Part shown: in pieces, positions 28,696 to 36,750 of the stretch
Position numbering within the stretch: the stretch's first letter is position 1
Layout of the letters: the number at the start of each line of letters is the position of its first letter
NCBI RefSeq assembly: GCF_009858335.1
Contig: NZ_VMSE01000002.1
Coordinates: 248,001-312,000, forward strand
Length of the DNA: 64,000 bases
Reading direction: 5' to 3'
Source of the DNA: Methylovorus glucosotrophus
GTDB taxonomy: Bacteria; Pseudomonadota; Gammaproteobacteria; Burkholderiales; Methylophilaceae
Notes under the pieces: model-generated
The model's input: the letters and a program-made list of their open reading frames with translations, nothing else
What the model was told of the DNA's origin: nothing
The model's database searches: none
Made by a program: the position numbers and the translations under genes

Positions 28696-29376
28696 TTAGC
28701 GCTGGGCCGACTTCATGGCGCTGACGATGAGTTCGTCCAGTTCGCCCGTAATGGTGGTGAGCACACCTGCCACCACCGAAAATTCCTTGCCTGCTTCACC
28801 CGCACGCGCCGCCATGATCTGCGCATTGACCGAGACGATCTTGGCCTGCTTGGCGATCTGCTGGATGTTGCCCATCAGCGCCCTGTGCTCTTTTTGCTGG
28901 GCGTGGGCGTGCTGCTTGGCTTCCGCCTCATATACCTGCGTGATCTGATTGAGCAGGTTGACCAATGGGGTGGCCTGTTTGCCCAGGGATTCCACCTCGG
29001 CGACGGCGGCTTGCGTGCCGAGCGCGCTGATGGCGGATCGTGCTTGAAGAATGAAGGCGCGGATGCGTTTGTCGGCCTGGGCCTCACCAAAATAAATGGC
29101 ATGCAGGGCGGGGAAAAACACACCCGGCAATAGCGGGCTGCCATGCACCAGCTCGCCATGGCTGGTTTCAAACAGAGCGAGCGCCTGCTCGGCGACTGCT
29201 ACCGCTTCTTCATGCTGTTGCGTTGCCAGAATCGCGTTGAGGATGATGCGTTGCGACAACATGCGCTGGCGCCCGGCCAGGTTGATCAGCGAGCTGAAAG
29301 TCTCGGAGCTGACGGTCTTGGGCTCGGCACGGTGCGGGCGGCGATGTTGTAAAACAGTATTCATGCATGCATCCAT
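28696..29376 (-). CDS. Soluble PilJ-domain / truncated MCP-like sensor protein
   Basis: A 226-residue protein without signal peptide or membrane helix. Residues about 28-130 resemble the PilJ/NarX-type four-helix sensory module, with the hallmark LINLAGRQRMLSQRI. Residues about 160-225 resemble the hairpin tip of methyl-accepting proteins (AKIVSVNAQIMAARAGEAGKEF), but the usual long signalling domain is cut short. PilJ-type modules include nitrate sensors, and its place among nitrate genes suggests a cytosolic nitrate-related sensor or adaptor. This is inference; no output domain is visible. Confidence 0.7.
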   Translation of the reverse strand: MDACMNTVLQHRRPHRAEPKTVSSETFSSLINLAGRQRMLSQRIILNAILATQQHEEAVAVAEQALALFETSHGELVHGSPLLPGVFFPALHAIYFGEAQADKRIRAFILQARSAISALGTQAAVAEVESLGKQATPLVNLLNQITQVYEAEAKQHAHAQQKEHRALMGNIQQIAKQAKIVSVNAQIMAARAGEAGKEFSVVAGVLTTITGELDELIVSAMKSAQR

Positions 29377-29458
29377 CTGGTTTTAGTTGCTAAACGGTAT
29401 CTGCATCGGGCGATGCAGATACCACGGGTTGATGACAAGTCCTGGCGGATGTATCGGC

Positions 29459-30904
29459 CTAGAACGTGTACATCACGGTCAGCCACAACTTTTCGGTATC
29501 GCGAATCCGCCCGCGATTGCCAGCGGTGGTATCGGCTGCAGCCAGCAAGGTGTAATGGTCATCCTCGGTGTATTTGCCGTATTCCAGCTTGGTAACCAGG
29601 TGCGGGTTCACGTTGTAGGTCACGGCGGTATTCCACTCGGTGCCATACTTGTTGCCAAAACCACCGCCCACAGTGTTGAAGCGTTCGTCTGATTTCAGGA
29701 CGTGGTAATCGGCAAAGAACAGGAAATCGCCCCATTTGTAGGTGGCGGTGACAAAGCTGTCCTGGATGCCTTCTACCGGCGTGGTCAGGAATTTATCGAC
29801 CCAGCCCTGAAACAGGTGGTTGGTGCCAAATGGGGTCTGGAAGGCATACTGGCCGTTGTTGCTGGACAGCAGTTCCTGATCGGCGCGTATGCTGAAGTTA
29901 TCAATGCCGACACCGCCACCCAGCTTGTAGTAGTGGGCGTCAATGCGAGAGTCACCGCCGCTGTAATCGGTCTGCTTGGCATATTCGGCGGTGTAGAGCG
30001 CACGCAGGTTGGGGTTGAACGGGTGCACGCCATCCAGCCGCAGACCCAGGATCTTGTTGCCCTGGTCAGCGTTCTGGTTGATGTTGCCATTCTTGCCCTG
30101 GGCGACCCCACCGGTACCGGCGGCATTGCCAAACCAGCCACGGCCATAGCCCAGGTCATCAAAGCCTGAGAAGTAGCCATAGCCCACCAGGAACTCGGTA
30201 GGCGACAGGCGGTATTTGGCATTCAGGATTTCCAGCGCGCCGTTGTCACGTGTTTCGGTGGTGATCTGCTTCACGCGCTCCATATGCCCCACGAAGACTT
30301 CGGTATTGGGGATGGTTTTGTTGAGCAGGCTGACACCATCAAACACCTGCATGACCTGACGGAAACCGATGTCGCCAATAAAGCGCACATTGTCGAGGTT
30401 GATCTGCTGGCGGCCCAGGCGCACGCGGTTGTTCTTGATGCCGGTCCAGTCGATATAGAGCTGGTTGATGCCGGTGTAGTCGGGGTCAACAATCTTGGCG
30501 TATTCGGCATGGCTGGTCTGGTTGGATACGCTGTTGATCAGGGTGCCGTTGGTGCTGTCGTTGTAGTCATCCTGAAACTTGGCGACATCGATCATCTGCG
30601 CCGCAAAGCTGAAATTCTTGTAAGGCGCGGTTTGCCAGCCGATCAGGCTGCGCAGGGTCAGGCCTTCGCCATCCTTGAGCGCGTTGTTGGCGGCTGATGT
30701 GCCGGCCGGGCCCAGGCCATCCTGATTCACGTTTTCATAACGCAGGCGAAAGCTGGTGAGATTTTTGCCGGTTTTGACCGCATCCATGAAGGTGTATTCG
30801 GGCAGCGTTTCTTCTGCCATGGCGATGGATGCCTGTGCGCTGCCCAAGGCCAGCAGTACGCAAATGCTGGCTTGACGCAAGGTGAAACTCGAATTACTTT
30901 GCAT
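29459..30904 (-). CDS. Outer-membrane channel of the alginate-export/porin type
   Basis: A 481-residue protein with a signal peptide (cleavage likely after SIAMA, about residue 30) and a mature part rich in alternating beta strands, ending in an aromatic residue (TVMYTF), the outer-membrane assembly signal. LRYENVNQDG and RVRLGRQQINLDNVRF match alginate-export family (AlgE/OprD-like) channels. Its position between the ABC nitrate importer and nitrite genes suggests an anion (nitrate) porin rather than polysaccharide export. Confidence 0.8.
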   Translation of the reverse strand: MQSNSSFTLRQASICVLLALGSAQASIAMAEETLPEYTFMDAVKTGKNLTSFRLRYENVNQDGLGPAGTSAANNALKDGEGLTLRSLIGWQTAPYKNFSFAAQMIDVAKFQDDYNDSTNGTLINSVSNQTSHAEYAKIVDPDYTGINQLYIDWTGIKNNRVRLGRQQINLDNVRFIGDIGFRQVMQVFDGVSLLNKTIPNTEVFVGHMERVKQITTETRDNGALEILNAKYRLSPTEFLVGYGYFSGFDDLGYGRGWFGNAAGTGGVAQGKNGNINQNADQGNKILGLRLDGVHPFNPNLRALYTAEYAKQTDYSGGDSRIDAHYYKLGGGVGIDNFSIRADQELLSSNNGQYAFQTPFGTNHLFQGWVDKFLTTPVEGIQDSFVTATYKWGDFLFFADYHVLKSDERFNTVGGGFGNKYGTEWNTAVTYNVNPHLVTKLEYGKYTEDDHYTLLAAADTTAGNRGRIRDTEKLWLTVMYTF

Positions 30905-30945
30905 GTGTTGCTCCTTTTTTCTGATGAGGGGTAACTTGCTGTACC

Positions 30946-30967
30946 GGCCCGTCCTGACCGACGGGCC
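30946..30967. other. Strong stem-loop between nrtD and the porin gene
   Basis: GGCCCGTC, six-base loop, GACGGGCC gives a perfect 8-bp GC-rich hairpin in the 102-base gap. In the direction of transcription (minus) there is no T-run, so it is more likely an mRNA-stabilising or processing structure than a terminator; the T-run lies on the other side. Confidence 0.55.
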
Positions 30968-31006
30968 ACTTTTTTGCCTGTTTGTTTAAATACTCGTATT
31001 GCCTGC

Positions 31007-31813
31007 TCAAGCCGCCTTCTTGGCGTGGCGTTCATACAAAAACTTCAGCACTTCACTGCGCAGATGGTTGTAGTGGCTGTCTTCTGCCAGCTCCAGCCGC
31101 TTGCGCGGGCGGGCCAGTTCCACGTCCAGGATTTCACCGATAGTGGCGGCCGGGCCGTTGGTCATCATCACAATGCGGTCTGAGAGCAGCACGGCCTCGT
31201 CCACATCGTGTGTCACCATCACTGCCGTGCAGCCGGACTTCGCCATGATGGCCATCAGCTCGTCCTGCAAATGGGCGCGGGTGAGGGCATCCAGCGCGCC
31301 AAACGGCTCATCCAGCAGCAGCACCTTGGGTTCCATGGCCAGCGCCCGGGCGATGCCCACGCGCTGTTTCATGCCGCCGGAGATTTCATTGGGGCGTTTG
31401 TCGGCGGCATGGGCCAGGCCCACCAGCTCGATCGCAGCCTGGGTGCGCTTTTTCAGCTGGTCCTTGGTTTCGGTGGCGCCAAAGACGCGTTCCACCGCCA
31501 GGTAAACGTTTTCACTGCAGGTGAGCCAGGGCAGCAGCGAGTGGTTCTGGAACACCACGGCGCGCTCAGGGCCCGGGCCAGCAATCTCGCGGCCCGCGCA
31601 AAACAGGTTGCCATTGGTGGGTTGCAACAGCCCGGCAATCAGGTTGAGTACGGTGGATTTGCCGCAACCGGAGTGGCCAATGATGGAGATGAACTCGCCT
31701 TCGCGTATGCTGAAGTTCACATCTTTCAGCGCTTCAAACGTGCCTTTTTTGGTGAAGAAGGTCATGTTCACGTTTTCCAGCTGCACGTACTTTTCTTGCA
31801 GGATTTTTTCCAT
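31007..31813 (-). CDS. nrtD: Nitrate ABC transporter, ATP-binding protein
   Basis: A 268-residue ABC ATPase. Walker A GHSGCGKST, signature EISGGMKQRVGIARA, Walker B KVLLLDEPFGALD, H-loop VTHDVDEA. It is of the NrtD/SsuB/TauB type, without the extra C-terminal substrate-binding domain of cyanobacterial NrtC. It powers nitrate import with NrtB and NrtA, 10 bases from nrtB. Confidence 0.93.
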   Translation of the reverse strand: MEKILQEKYVQLENVNMTFFTKKGTFEALKDVNFSIREGEFISIIGHSGCGKSTVLNLIAGLLQPTNGNLFCAGREIAGPGPERAVVFQNHSLLPWLTCSENVYLAVERVFGATETKDQLKKRTQAAIELVGLAHAADKRPNEISGGMKQRVGIARALAMEPKVLLLDEPFGALDALTRAHLQDELMAIMAKSGCTAVMVTHDVDEAVLLSDRIVMMTNGPAATIGEILDVELARPRKRLELAEDSHYNHLRSEVLKFLYERHAKKAA

Positions 31814-31823
31814 GATGGGTTCC

Positions 31824-32732
31824 TTATTCGTAGCTGAAGCGGCGGGCGAGAGAGGTCAGTGCCAGCTCCAGCAGGAGGCCGACAATGCCGACAACGAAGA
31901 TGGCGATGATGATGTGCTCCACATTGAGGTTGTTCCACTCATCCCACACCCAGAAGCCGATGCCCACGCCGCCGGTCAGCATTTCTGCTGCCACGATCAC
32001 CAGCCACGCCACACCGATGGACAGGCGCACGCCGGTCATCATGTAAGGCAGCACGAAGGGGAACAGAATCTTGGTGACGATCTTCCATTCCGAGAGGTTG
32101 AGCACCTTGGCGACATTCATGTAGTCCTGCGGCACCTTGCTCACGCCGACGGCAGTATTGATGATCATGGGCCAGATGGCGGAGATGAAAATCACCCAGA
32201 TGGCCGCCGGGTTGGCGGCCTTGAATACCAGCAGGCCGATAGGCAGCCAGGCCAGCGGCGATACCGGACGCAGGATGCCGATGATGGGTGCTGCCATGCG
32301 CGACATGAACTGGAAGCGGCCGATGATGAAACCCAGCGGTATGCCTACCAGCGCAGCCAGGCCAAAGCCCAGGCCCACACGTTCCAGCGACGCCAGGATA
32401 TTCCAGCCTATGCCCTGGTCATTGGGGCTGTTGTTGTAGAACGGGTCGCTGAACAGCTCCACTGCCGAGTGCCAGGTGCTGACGGGACCAGGCAGGTTGG
32501 GTGATTGATAGGAGATCAGCGTCCATACCGCGATCATGGCCAGCACCCCGAAAACCGGCGGCAGCAGCCATTCAAAAAACGCACGCAGTTTCAGGGCGCG
32601 CGCACTGGGGCGCTTGCTCGGTGCCATGCGCGCGGCTGCGGGCTGGACAGCGGCTTTCACTGCCGTTGGGGTGGTTTGCTCATTCTGCATGATGGTCTTG
32701 ATGCTTTCCTTGCTTATTCCGATTGCACTCAT
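31824..32732 (-). CDS. nrtB: Nitrate ABC transporter, permease
   Basis: A 302-residue inner-membrane permease with about six helices and the EAA-type cytosolic loop (IINTAVGVSKVPQDYMNVAKVLNLSEWK, residues about 185-215) that docks on the ATPase. The N-terminal 50 residues are a cytosolic Ala/Pro-rich extension. Start at 32732 has GAGG nine bases upstream; ATG at 32690 is an alternative. Confidence 0.92.
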   Translation of the reverse strand: MSAIGISKESIKTIMQNEQTTPTAVKAAVQPAAARMAPSKRPSARALKLRAFFEWLLPPVFGVLAMIAVWTLISYQSPNLPGPVSTWHSAVELFSDPFYNNSPNDQGIGWNILASLERVGLGFGLAALVGIPLGFIIGRFQFMSRMAAPIIGILRPVSPLAWLPIGLLVFKAANPAAIWVIFISAIWPMIINTAVGVSKVPQDYMNVAKVLNLSEWKIVTKILFPFVLPYMMTGVRLSIGVAWLVIVAAEMLTGGVGIGFWVWDEWNNLNVEHIIIAIFVVGIVGLLLELALTSLARRFSYE

Positions 32733-32798
32733 GATGATTTGCCTCGCATCACATGTCCGTGACTGGCGGCCCAGACTTCCGGGCCGCCGCTCGCCTTA

Positions 32799-34088
32799 TC
32801 AGGCCTTGATCTTGAAACCGTTGGCATAGGCTTTCGGGTCCTTGCCATCCCACACCACGCCGTCGATCAGCTTGCTGCTGCGCATCGGGTCGCTTGGTAC
32901 GGCGATGCCCAAGGATTTGGCCGCTTCGGTGTAGATGTCGATGCGGTTGACCTTTTTGGCGATGGCCAGGTAATCCGGATCGGTTTTCAGCAAACCCCAG
33001 CGCTTGTGCTGGGTGAGGAACCACATGCCATCGGACAGGTAAGGGAAGGTCACCTTGCCGTCGTTGAAGAACTTCATGTAGTTGGGGTCTTCCCATTTCT
33101 TGCCGATGCCATTGTCGTAATGGCCAAGGAAGCGGCCTTCTATGACTTCTTCCGGCGCATTCACATAGGCCTTGCCAGCAATCAGCTTGGCCACCGCGGG
33201 GCGGTTGGCGGTAGCGTCGATGTAGCGGCAGGCATCCAGAATGGCCTTGGTAATGGCCAGCGCGGTATTGGGGTTCTTGGCGACAAATTCAGCGGTGGTG
33301 CCCAGCACCTTTTCCGGATGGTCGGTCCAGATTTCCTGGGTGGTGGCAGCGGTGAAGCCGACCTTGTCGTAAATGGCACGTGCATTCCATGGCTCGCCCA
33401 CGCAGTAACCATCCATATTGCCGATACGCATGTTGGCGACCATTTGCGGTGGCGGTACCACGATGGTTTTCACATCCTGGAAGGGGTGGATCCCGTAAGT
33501 CGCCAGCCAGTAGTAGAGCCACATGGCGTGGGTGCCCGTGGGGAAGGTCTGGGCGAAGGTGTAATCGCGGTTTTCATTGTCGAGCAGGCGTTTCAGCGTT
33601 GCGCCACCGGTGACGCCCTTGTCCTTCAACTGGTTGGCCAGCGTAATGCCCTGGCCGTTGTTGTTCAGCGTCAGCAGCACGTTCATGTCTTTTTGCTGAC
33701 CGCCTATGCCCATCTGCACGCCATACACCAGGCCATACAACACATGCGCCGCATGCAGTTCGCCATTAACCACCTTGTCGCGTACGCCAGCCCAGGAAGC
33801 TTCCTTGGACGGCACGATCTTGATGCCGTATTTCTTGTCGAAGCCCATCTGGGCAGCCACAACGATAGGTGCGCAGTCGGTCAGCGGGATAAAGCCGATT
33901 TTGACTTCGGTGATTTCTGGAGCATCCGAGCCTGCAGCCCATGCCTGATTGCGCAAGCCTGCCGGTAGCATGTTCATCATGACGGCAGCGCCCACTGCGC
34001 CGGCGGCGGCGTTCTTGAAAAACTGGCGACGACTGGTGTCGACGTCAGGTGTAGCGTTATCTGCTGCAGTATCTGGTGTTTTTTTCAT
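32799..34088 (-). CDS. nrtA: Nitrate ABC transporter, periplasmic binding protein
   Basis: A 429-residue NrtA/CmpA-type binding protein exported by the Tat pathway: SRRQFFKNAAAGAVGAAV is a twin-arginine signal with an AWA cleavage site. The mature part (EVKIGFIPLTDCAPIVVAAQ) and HAMWLYYWLATYGIHPFQDV and MDGYCVGEPWNARA are characteristic of nitrate/bicarbonate-binding proteins. AGGGAG lies six bases before the ATG. It is the first gene downstream of the regulated leader, so is the most strongly controlled. Confidence 0.95.
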   Translation of the reverse strand: MKKTPDTAADNATPDVDTSRRQFFKNAAAGAVGAAVMMNMLPAGLRNQAWAAGSDAPEITEVKIGFIPLTDCAPIVVAAQMGFDKKYGIKIVPSKEASWAGVRDKVVNGELHAAHVLYGLVYGVQMGIGGQQKDMNVLLTLNNNGQGITLANQLKDKGVTGGATLKRLLDNENRDYTFAQTFPTGTHAMWLYYWLATYGIHPFQDVKTIVVPPPQMVANMRIGNMDGYCVGEPWNARAIYDKVGFTAATTQEIWTDHPEKVLGTTAEFVAKNPNTALAITKAILDACRYIDATANRPAVAKLIAGKAYVNAPEEVIEGRFLGHYDNGIGKKWEDPNYMKFFNDGKVTFPYLSDGMWFLTQHKRWGLLKTDPDYLAIAKKVNRIDIYTEAAKSLGIAVPSDPMRSSKLIDGVVWDGKDPKAYANGFKIKA

Positions 34089-34140
34089 GTCTGCTCCCTA
34101 AAAATGATGCATCAAGTATCAAAATCAAAACCGCAAAAAC

Positions 34141-34193
34141 AAAAAAGGCGTCCAGCCTGCAAACAGTTTCCTGTCTACATGCTGGACGCCTTT
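34141..34193 (-). terminator. Leader intrinsic terminator upstream of nrtA
   Basis: On the minus strand AAAGGCGTCCAGC (34193-34181) pairs with GCTGGACGCCTTT (34156-34144), a perfect 13-bp stem, and is followed at once by a run of T. Between the arms sits a small inner hairpin ACAG-GAAA-CTGT. It lies about 55 bases before the nrtA start, so unless prevented it would stop transcription before the operon. Confidence 0.9.
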
Positions 34194-34222
34194 GTCCATA
34201 TCCGTGGAAGCGCAATCGCTTC
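34183..34222 (-). promoter_or_regulatory. Putative two-hairpin ANTAR (NasR) target in the nrtA leader
   Basis: First hairpin: GAAGCG-ATTG-CGCTTC (34222-34207). Second hairpin, after an 8-base linker: TGGAC-AAAGGC-GTCCA (34198-34183), a 5-bp stem with a six-base loop having A at position 1 and G at position 4, the conserved bases of ANTAR-bound RNA loops. The 3' arm and loop of the second hairpin are the same bases that form the left arm of the terminator, so the two structures exclude each other. NasR encoded next door has NIT and ANTAR domains. The first hairpin has only four unpaired loop bases as drawn, a departure from the usual six. Confidence 0.75.
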
Positions 34223-34361
34223 GTTTAATGTGCTGTTTGTTAACCTTTGCCTGCATTCAGCTGGGCTAGGTTACTGCTACTTGCAGAGGTCATTTCCTGG
34301 GGGATATGCCCTGCTGCATAAACGTTAGGCCGCCGTTGGCCTGACATTTTGTCTAGACATA

Positions 34362-34377
34362 AGCAAACCCTGTGCCA
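34362..34377 (-). promoter_or_regulatory. Sigma-54 promoter of the nitrate operon
   Basis: TGGCACAGGGTTTGCT on the minus strand matches the -24/-12 consensus TGGCAC-N5-TTGCW, with GG and GC ten bases apart. Transcription is predicted to start near 34351, giving a leader of about 260 nucleotides before nrtA. Confidence 0.85.
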
Positions 34378-34464
34378 ACTTTATTTTAAAAATTAAGTGA
34401 TTGAATTTTAATGATTTTATAAATAGCGAAGCTGAAATTCAGCCGAGGCAACTTTGTGATGCAT

Positions 34465-34481
34465 CGCACTTATTGTGTGCA
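34465..34481. promoter_or_regulatory. NtrC-type enhancer site
   Basis: CGCAC-TTATTGT-GTGCA (plus strand) is an almost perfect dyad of the form TGCAC-N7-GTGCA known for NtrC. It lies about 90 bases upstream of the -24 element, a usual enhancer distance. A second GTGCAC palindrome follows at 34483-34488. It overlaps the end of the intergenic region next to the nasR stop. Confidence 0.7.
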
Positions 34482-34504
34482 AGTGCACCATGATATGAAG
34501 CGGA

Positions 34505-35776
34505 CTATTGCCCTTGTGCGGATAGCGTGATGATGTTTTCGGCAATATCAATCAGCTTGCGATTTTGCTCCATCGCCGTGTTGCGCAGCATTTTGTAGGC
34601 TTCCATTTCGGATAAGCCCAGTTTGCTCATCAGCAAGCCTTTGGCGCGTTCAATACGCTTTCTTTCCGCCAGCGATTTTTTGGTTTCCGACAGCTCATTT
34701 TCAATTTCCGCCAGTTGCTGCGATTGCTGTTGCAGCAAGGCAATAATGGATTCCATGGGGTAGGGCGTGAGCTCGTCGTGGGCTAAAAAGGTAAATGCAC
34801 TTTCCAGCGGAATCGCCAGATTGAAAAACGTGTTGTCGACATTGGATGTGGGCGTTTGCCTGGCTTTCAGCTCGCCCAGATGCAGGCGCGTGTTTTCCAG
34901 ATCCCGTCGCGCCTGATCGCTCAAGCTGTTCAGGGTGTCGTGCATGGCGGCCACCAATTGGCACTGGATATGCCATATCTCCGTGAGCCTTGTGCTGCAA
35001 ACGTCAAACCAGGCATCGCTATCAGCGCGCTGGAGTGTCTGCTGGTCTTTGGCGGCGGTCAACTTGCTTCTGTAAGCGCGCTGTCTGTGGTGTGCTTCGG
35101 TTTCCAGCGTGGTACGCCAGGCTTCGCGCAAGGCATCCGTGCCAAACTGGTTGAACAGCTCAAAATGCCGGTCCTGTTGCGCTATCAGCTCCAGCAGCTT
35201 GTGCTGGTGTTCCAGTTGCATGTAGCCCGAACCAAACAGATGCGAGCCGAGGGCGCGCTCCTGCCCCGCAAATTCTTTGCCTTGCACCAGGTTGTAGAGC
35301 GCGACCAGATAGCTCGAGATCTTGCTGTTGACGGTATTGTCGGTAATTTCAAAAATGAGCGAAATCAGACTGCCGATCAGCCGCGTGTAGGACTGTATGC
35401 AGTCGCTGAACGGAATCTTTAGTAAGGTGACTTGGTGGCGAAAGGGCAAGAGCTGCTCAAGCCCCAGCAAAATCCACGAGACCAGGGTCAGCTGTTTGGC
35501 ATCTGCCGAGGTGTTGTGATGGAGGTAGCGTTGCAAGGCCTCTTTAAACGCCGACTCCGAAATCTGGTTCTGCTCAATGATGGCGCTGCGCTCTTTGGCG
35601 AAGCGGCTGCCAGCGGAGGCCAGATAAAGACAGCTGGCACCGCGCTCTGCCTGCAGCTGGTGCACCATCCAGCCTATGCTCTCGACAAACTGAATGCTGA
35701 CGGAGAGCCGTTCCAGCTCTTCGATATGGCGCGTTTTGGCCAATAAAATCGTATTGTCAGGTGAAATATTCTGCAT
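34505..35776 (-). CDS. nasR: Nitrate-responsive antitermination regulator NasR (NIT-ANTAR)
   Basis: A 423-residue cytosolic protein. The N-terminal NIT domain (about 30-280) senses nitrate/nitrite in the family; it starts with WMVHQLQAERGASCLYLAS, typical of NIT. The C-terminal ANTAR domain (about 350-415: RKRIERAKGLLMSKLGLSE, AYKMLRNTAME) binds RNA hairpin pairs and prevents terminator formation. The gene directly precedes the nrtA leader, which holds a matching target. No strong Shine-Dalgarno precedes the ATG. Confidence 0.92.
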   Translation of the reverse strand: MQNISPDNTILLAKTRHIEELERLSVSIQFVESIGWMVHQLQAERGASCLYLASAGSRFAKERSAIIEQNQISESAFKEALQRYLHHNTSADAKQLTLVSWILLGLEQLLPFRHQVTLLKIPFSDCIQSYTRLIGSLISLIFEITDNTVNSKISSYLVALYNLVQGKEFAGQERALGSHLFGSGYMQLEHQHKLLELIAQQDRHFELFNQFGTDALREAWRTTLETEAHHRQRAYRSKLTAAKDQQTLQRADSDAWFDVCSTRLTEIWHIQCQLVAAMHDTLNSLSDQARRDLENTRLHLGELKARQTPTSNVDNTFFNLAIPLESAFTFLAHDELTPYPMESIIALLQQQSQQLAEIENELSETKKSLAERKRIERAKGLLMSKLGLSEMEAYKMLRNTAMEQNRKLIDIAENIITLSAQGQ

Positions 35777-35782
35777 GATGAG

Positions 35783-35911
35783 TCAGTGCAAGCAAGAACA
35801 GTGCTCAATGCTTTCAGGCATGGGGCAGAGAACGGCGTGCACTTCAAGACGTAGTGAAGTGGCTGATGATTCGCCGAATTGTAGCTCAGCGAGGCGGCTA
35901 TACAAACCGCC
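35783..35911 (-). pseudogene. Apparent remnant of an ABC-transporter C-terminus
   Basis: In one minus-strand frame the residues GGLYSRLAELQF are followed by 30 more codons to a stop. The same motif, GGLYARLAKLQF, ends the intact ABC exporter at 36751-38628: 10 of 12 residues match. No start or ATPase motifs remain. This suggests a decayed duplicate tail, but the matching stretch is short. Confidence 0.4.
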
Positions 35912-35979
35912 CGTATTTCTGATGCGGCATCCGGCGCGCTGGTGGGCGCTTCCCACCGCAGATTCGGCGGGTTCTGGAG

Positions 35980-36717
35980 TTAGCGAGGCTGTAGCTGGCA
36001 GCTGTGCAGGATGGATTGCTGGAGCGTATTGAAGCTGGAAAGTGCGCCGGTAGCCGTGGCATAAGGCTGTTGTTGCAGATAGATAATCAGAGCCATCTGG
36101 CGCGGCGGAATACTGGCCGATAACTGCTGCAGCCGGCACTGGCAGGCGGATGTCAGGTCGGTGGCCTGCCAGGCCTGGCGGCAGGCATGCAGCTGCGATT
36201 GTTGCAGGGCCAACGGCCAGGCTTGCTGATTTTGCTGGCCATCCGGGATATGAGCGCGCAGCTGTGTCAGCAGCTGATACATAAATTCCAGCCCCTGGTT
36301 CAGCGCTTTCAGATCGGTAGGGTGTGTGTCATTAACCGCGATGGTGACCACGCTTTCGGTCTGATCAGGGATGGCATAGCCTTGTGCACTCATGAGAATG
36401 CGTTTGGCCGGGTTCTGCTCCAGATATTGACGGGTTTGTTCCAGATCGGTGGCGGGGAGTTGCAGGCGTAATTCGGTGGCGCAGTCGGGCAGCGAGCGCA
36501 GTTCGACCAGAATGGTGCCATCTTCGCGACCTTGCTGGAATACCGGTGCAAGCTCGGCCAGCACGGCATTTTCTTCCGTTTGCCAGCGCTGCAGCACCGC
36601 ATCGCAAGGCTGGGCCAGGGCTGGCAGGGCGGCGGCCAGCAACAAAGCCAGCAGCCAGCGGGAAAAGAAATGGCGCATTGTCATCATGAGCACTGGGAGC
36701 ATGCAGCGCGGGCGCAA
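35980..36717 (-). CDS. Exported protein, function unknown
   Basis: A 245-residue protein with a signal peptide (RHFFSRWLLALLLAAALPALAQ). The mature part is helical and Gln-rich with four or more cysteines (PCD, LPDCATE, HACRQAW, ACQCRL), which suggests disulfides in the periplasm. I do not recognise a family. The likely start is one of the ATG codons at 36687-36678, giving a normal signal-peptide length; the longer frame adds ten residues. It lies 33 bases after the ABC exporter on the same strand. Confidence 0.65.
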   Translation of the reverse strand: MRPRCMLPVLMMTMRHFFSRWLLALLLAAALPALAQPCDAVLQRWQTEENAVLAELAPVFQQGREDGTILVELRSLPDCATELRLQLPATDLEQTRQYLEQNPAKRILMSAQGYAIPDQTESVVTIAVNDTHPTDLKALNQGLEFMYQLLTQLRAHIPDGQQNQQAWPLALQQSQLHACRQAWQATDLTSACQCRLQQLSASIPPRQMALIIYLQQQPYATATGALSSFNTLQQSILHSCQLQPR

Positions 36718-36750
36718 GTTCAGGCGCGCCCGCTTGCATTGCTTCAGGGC

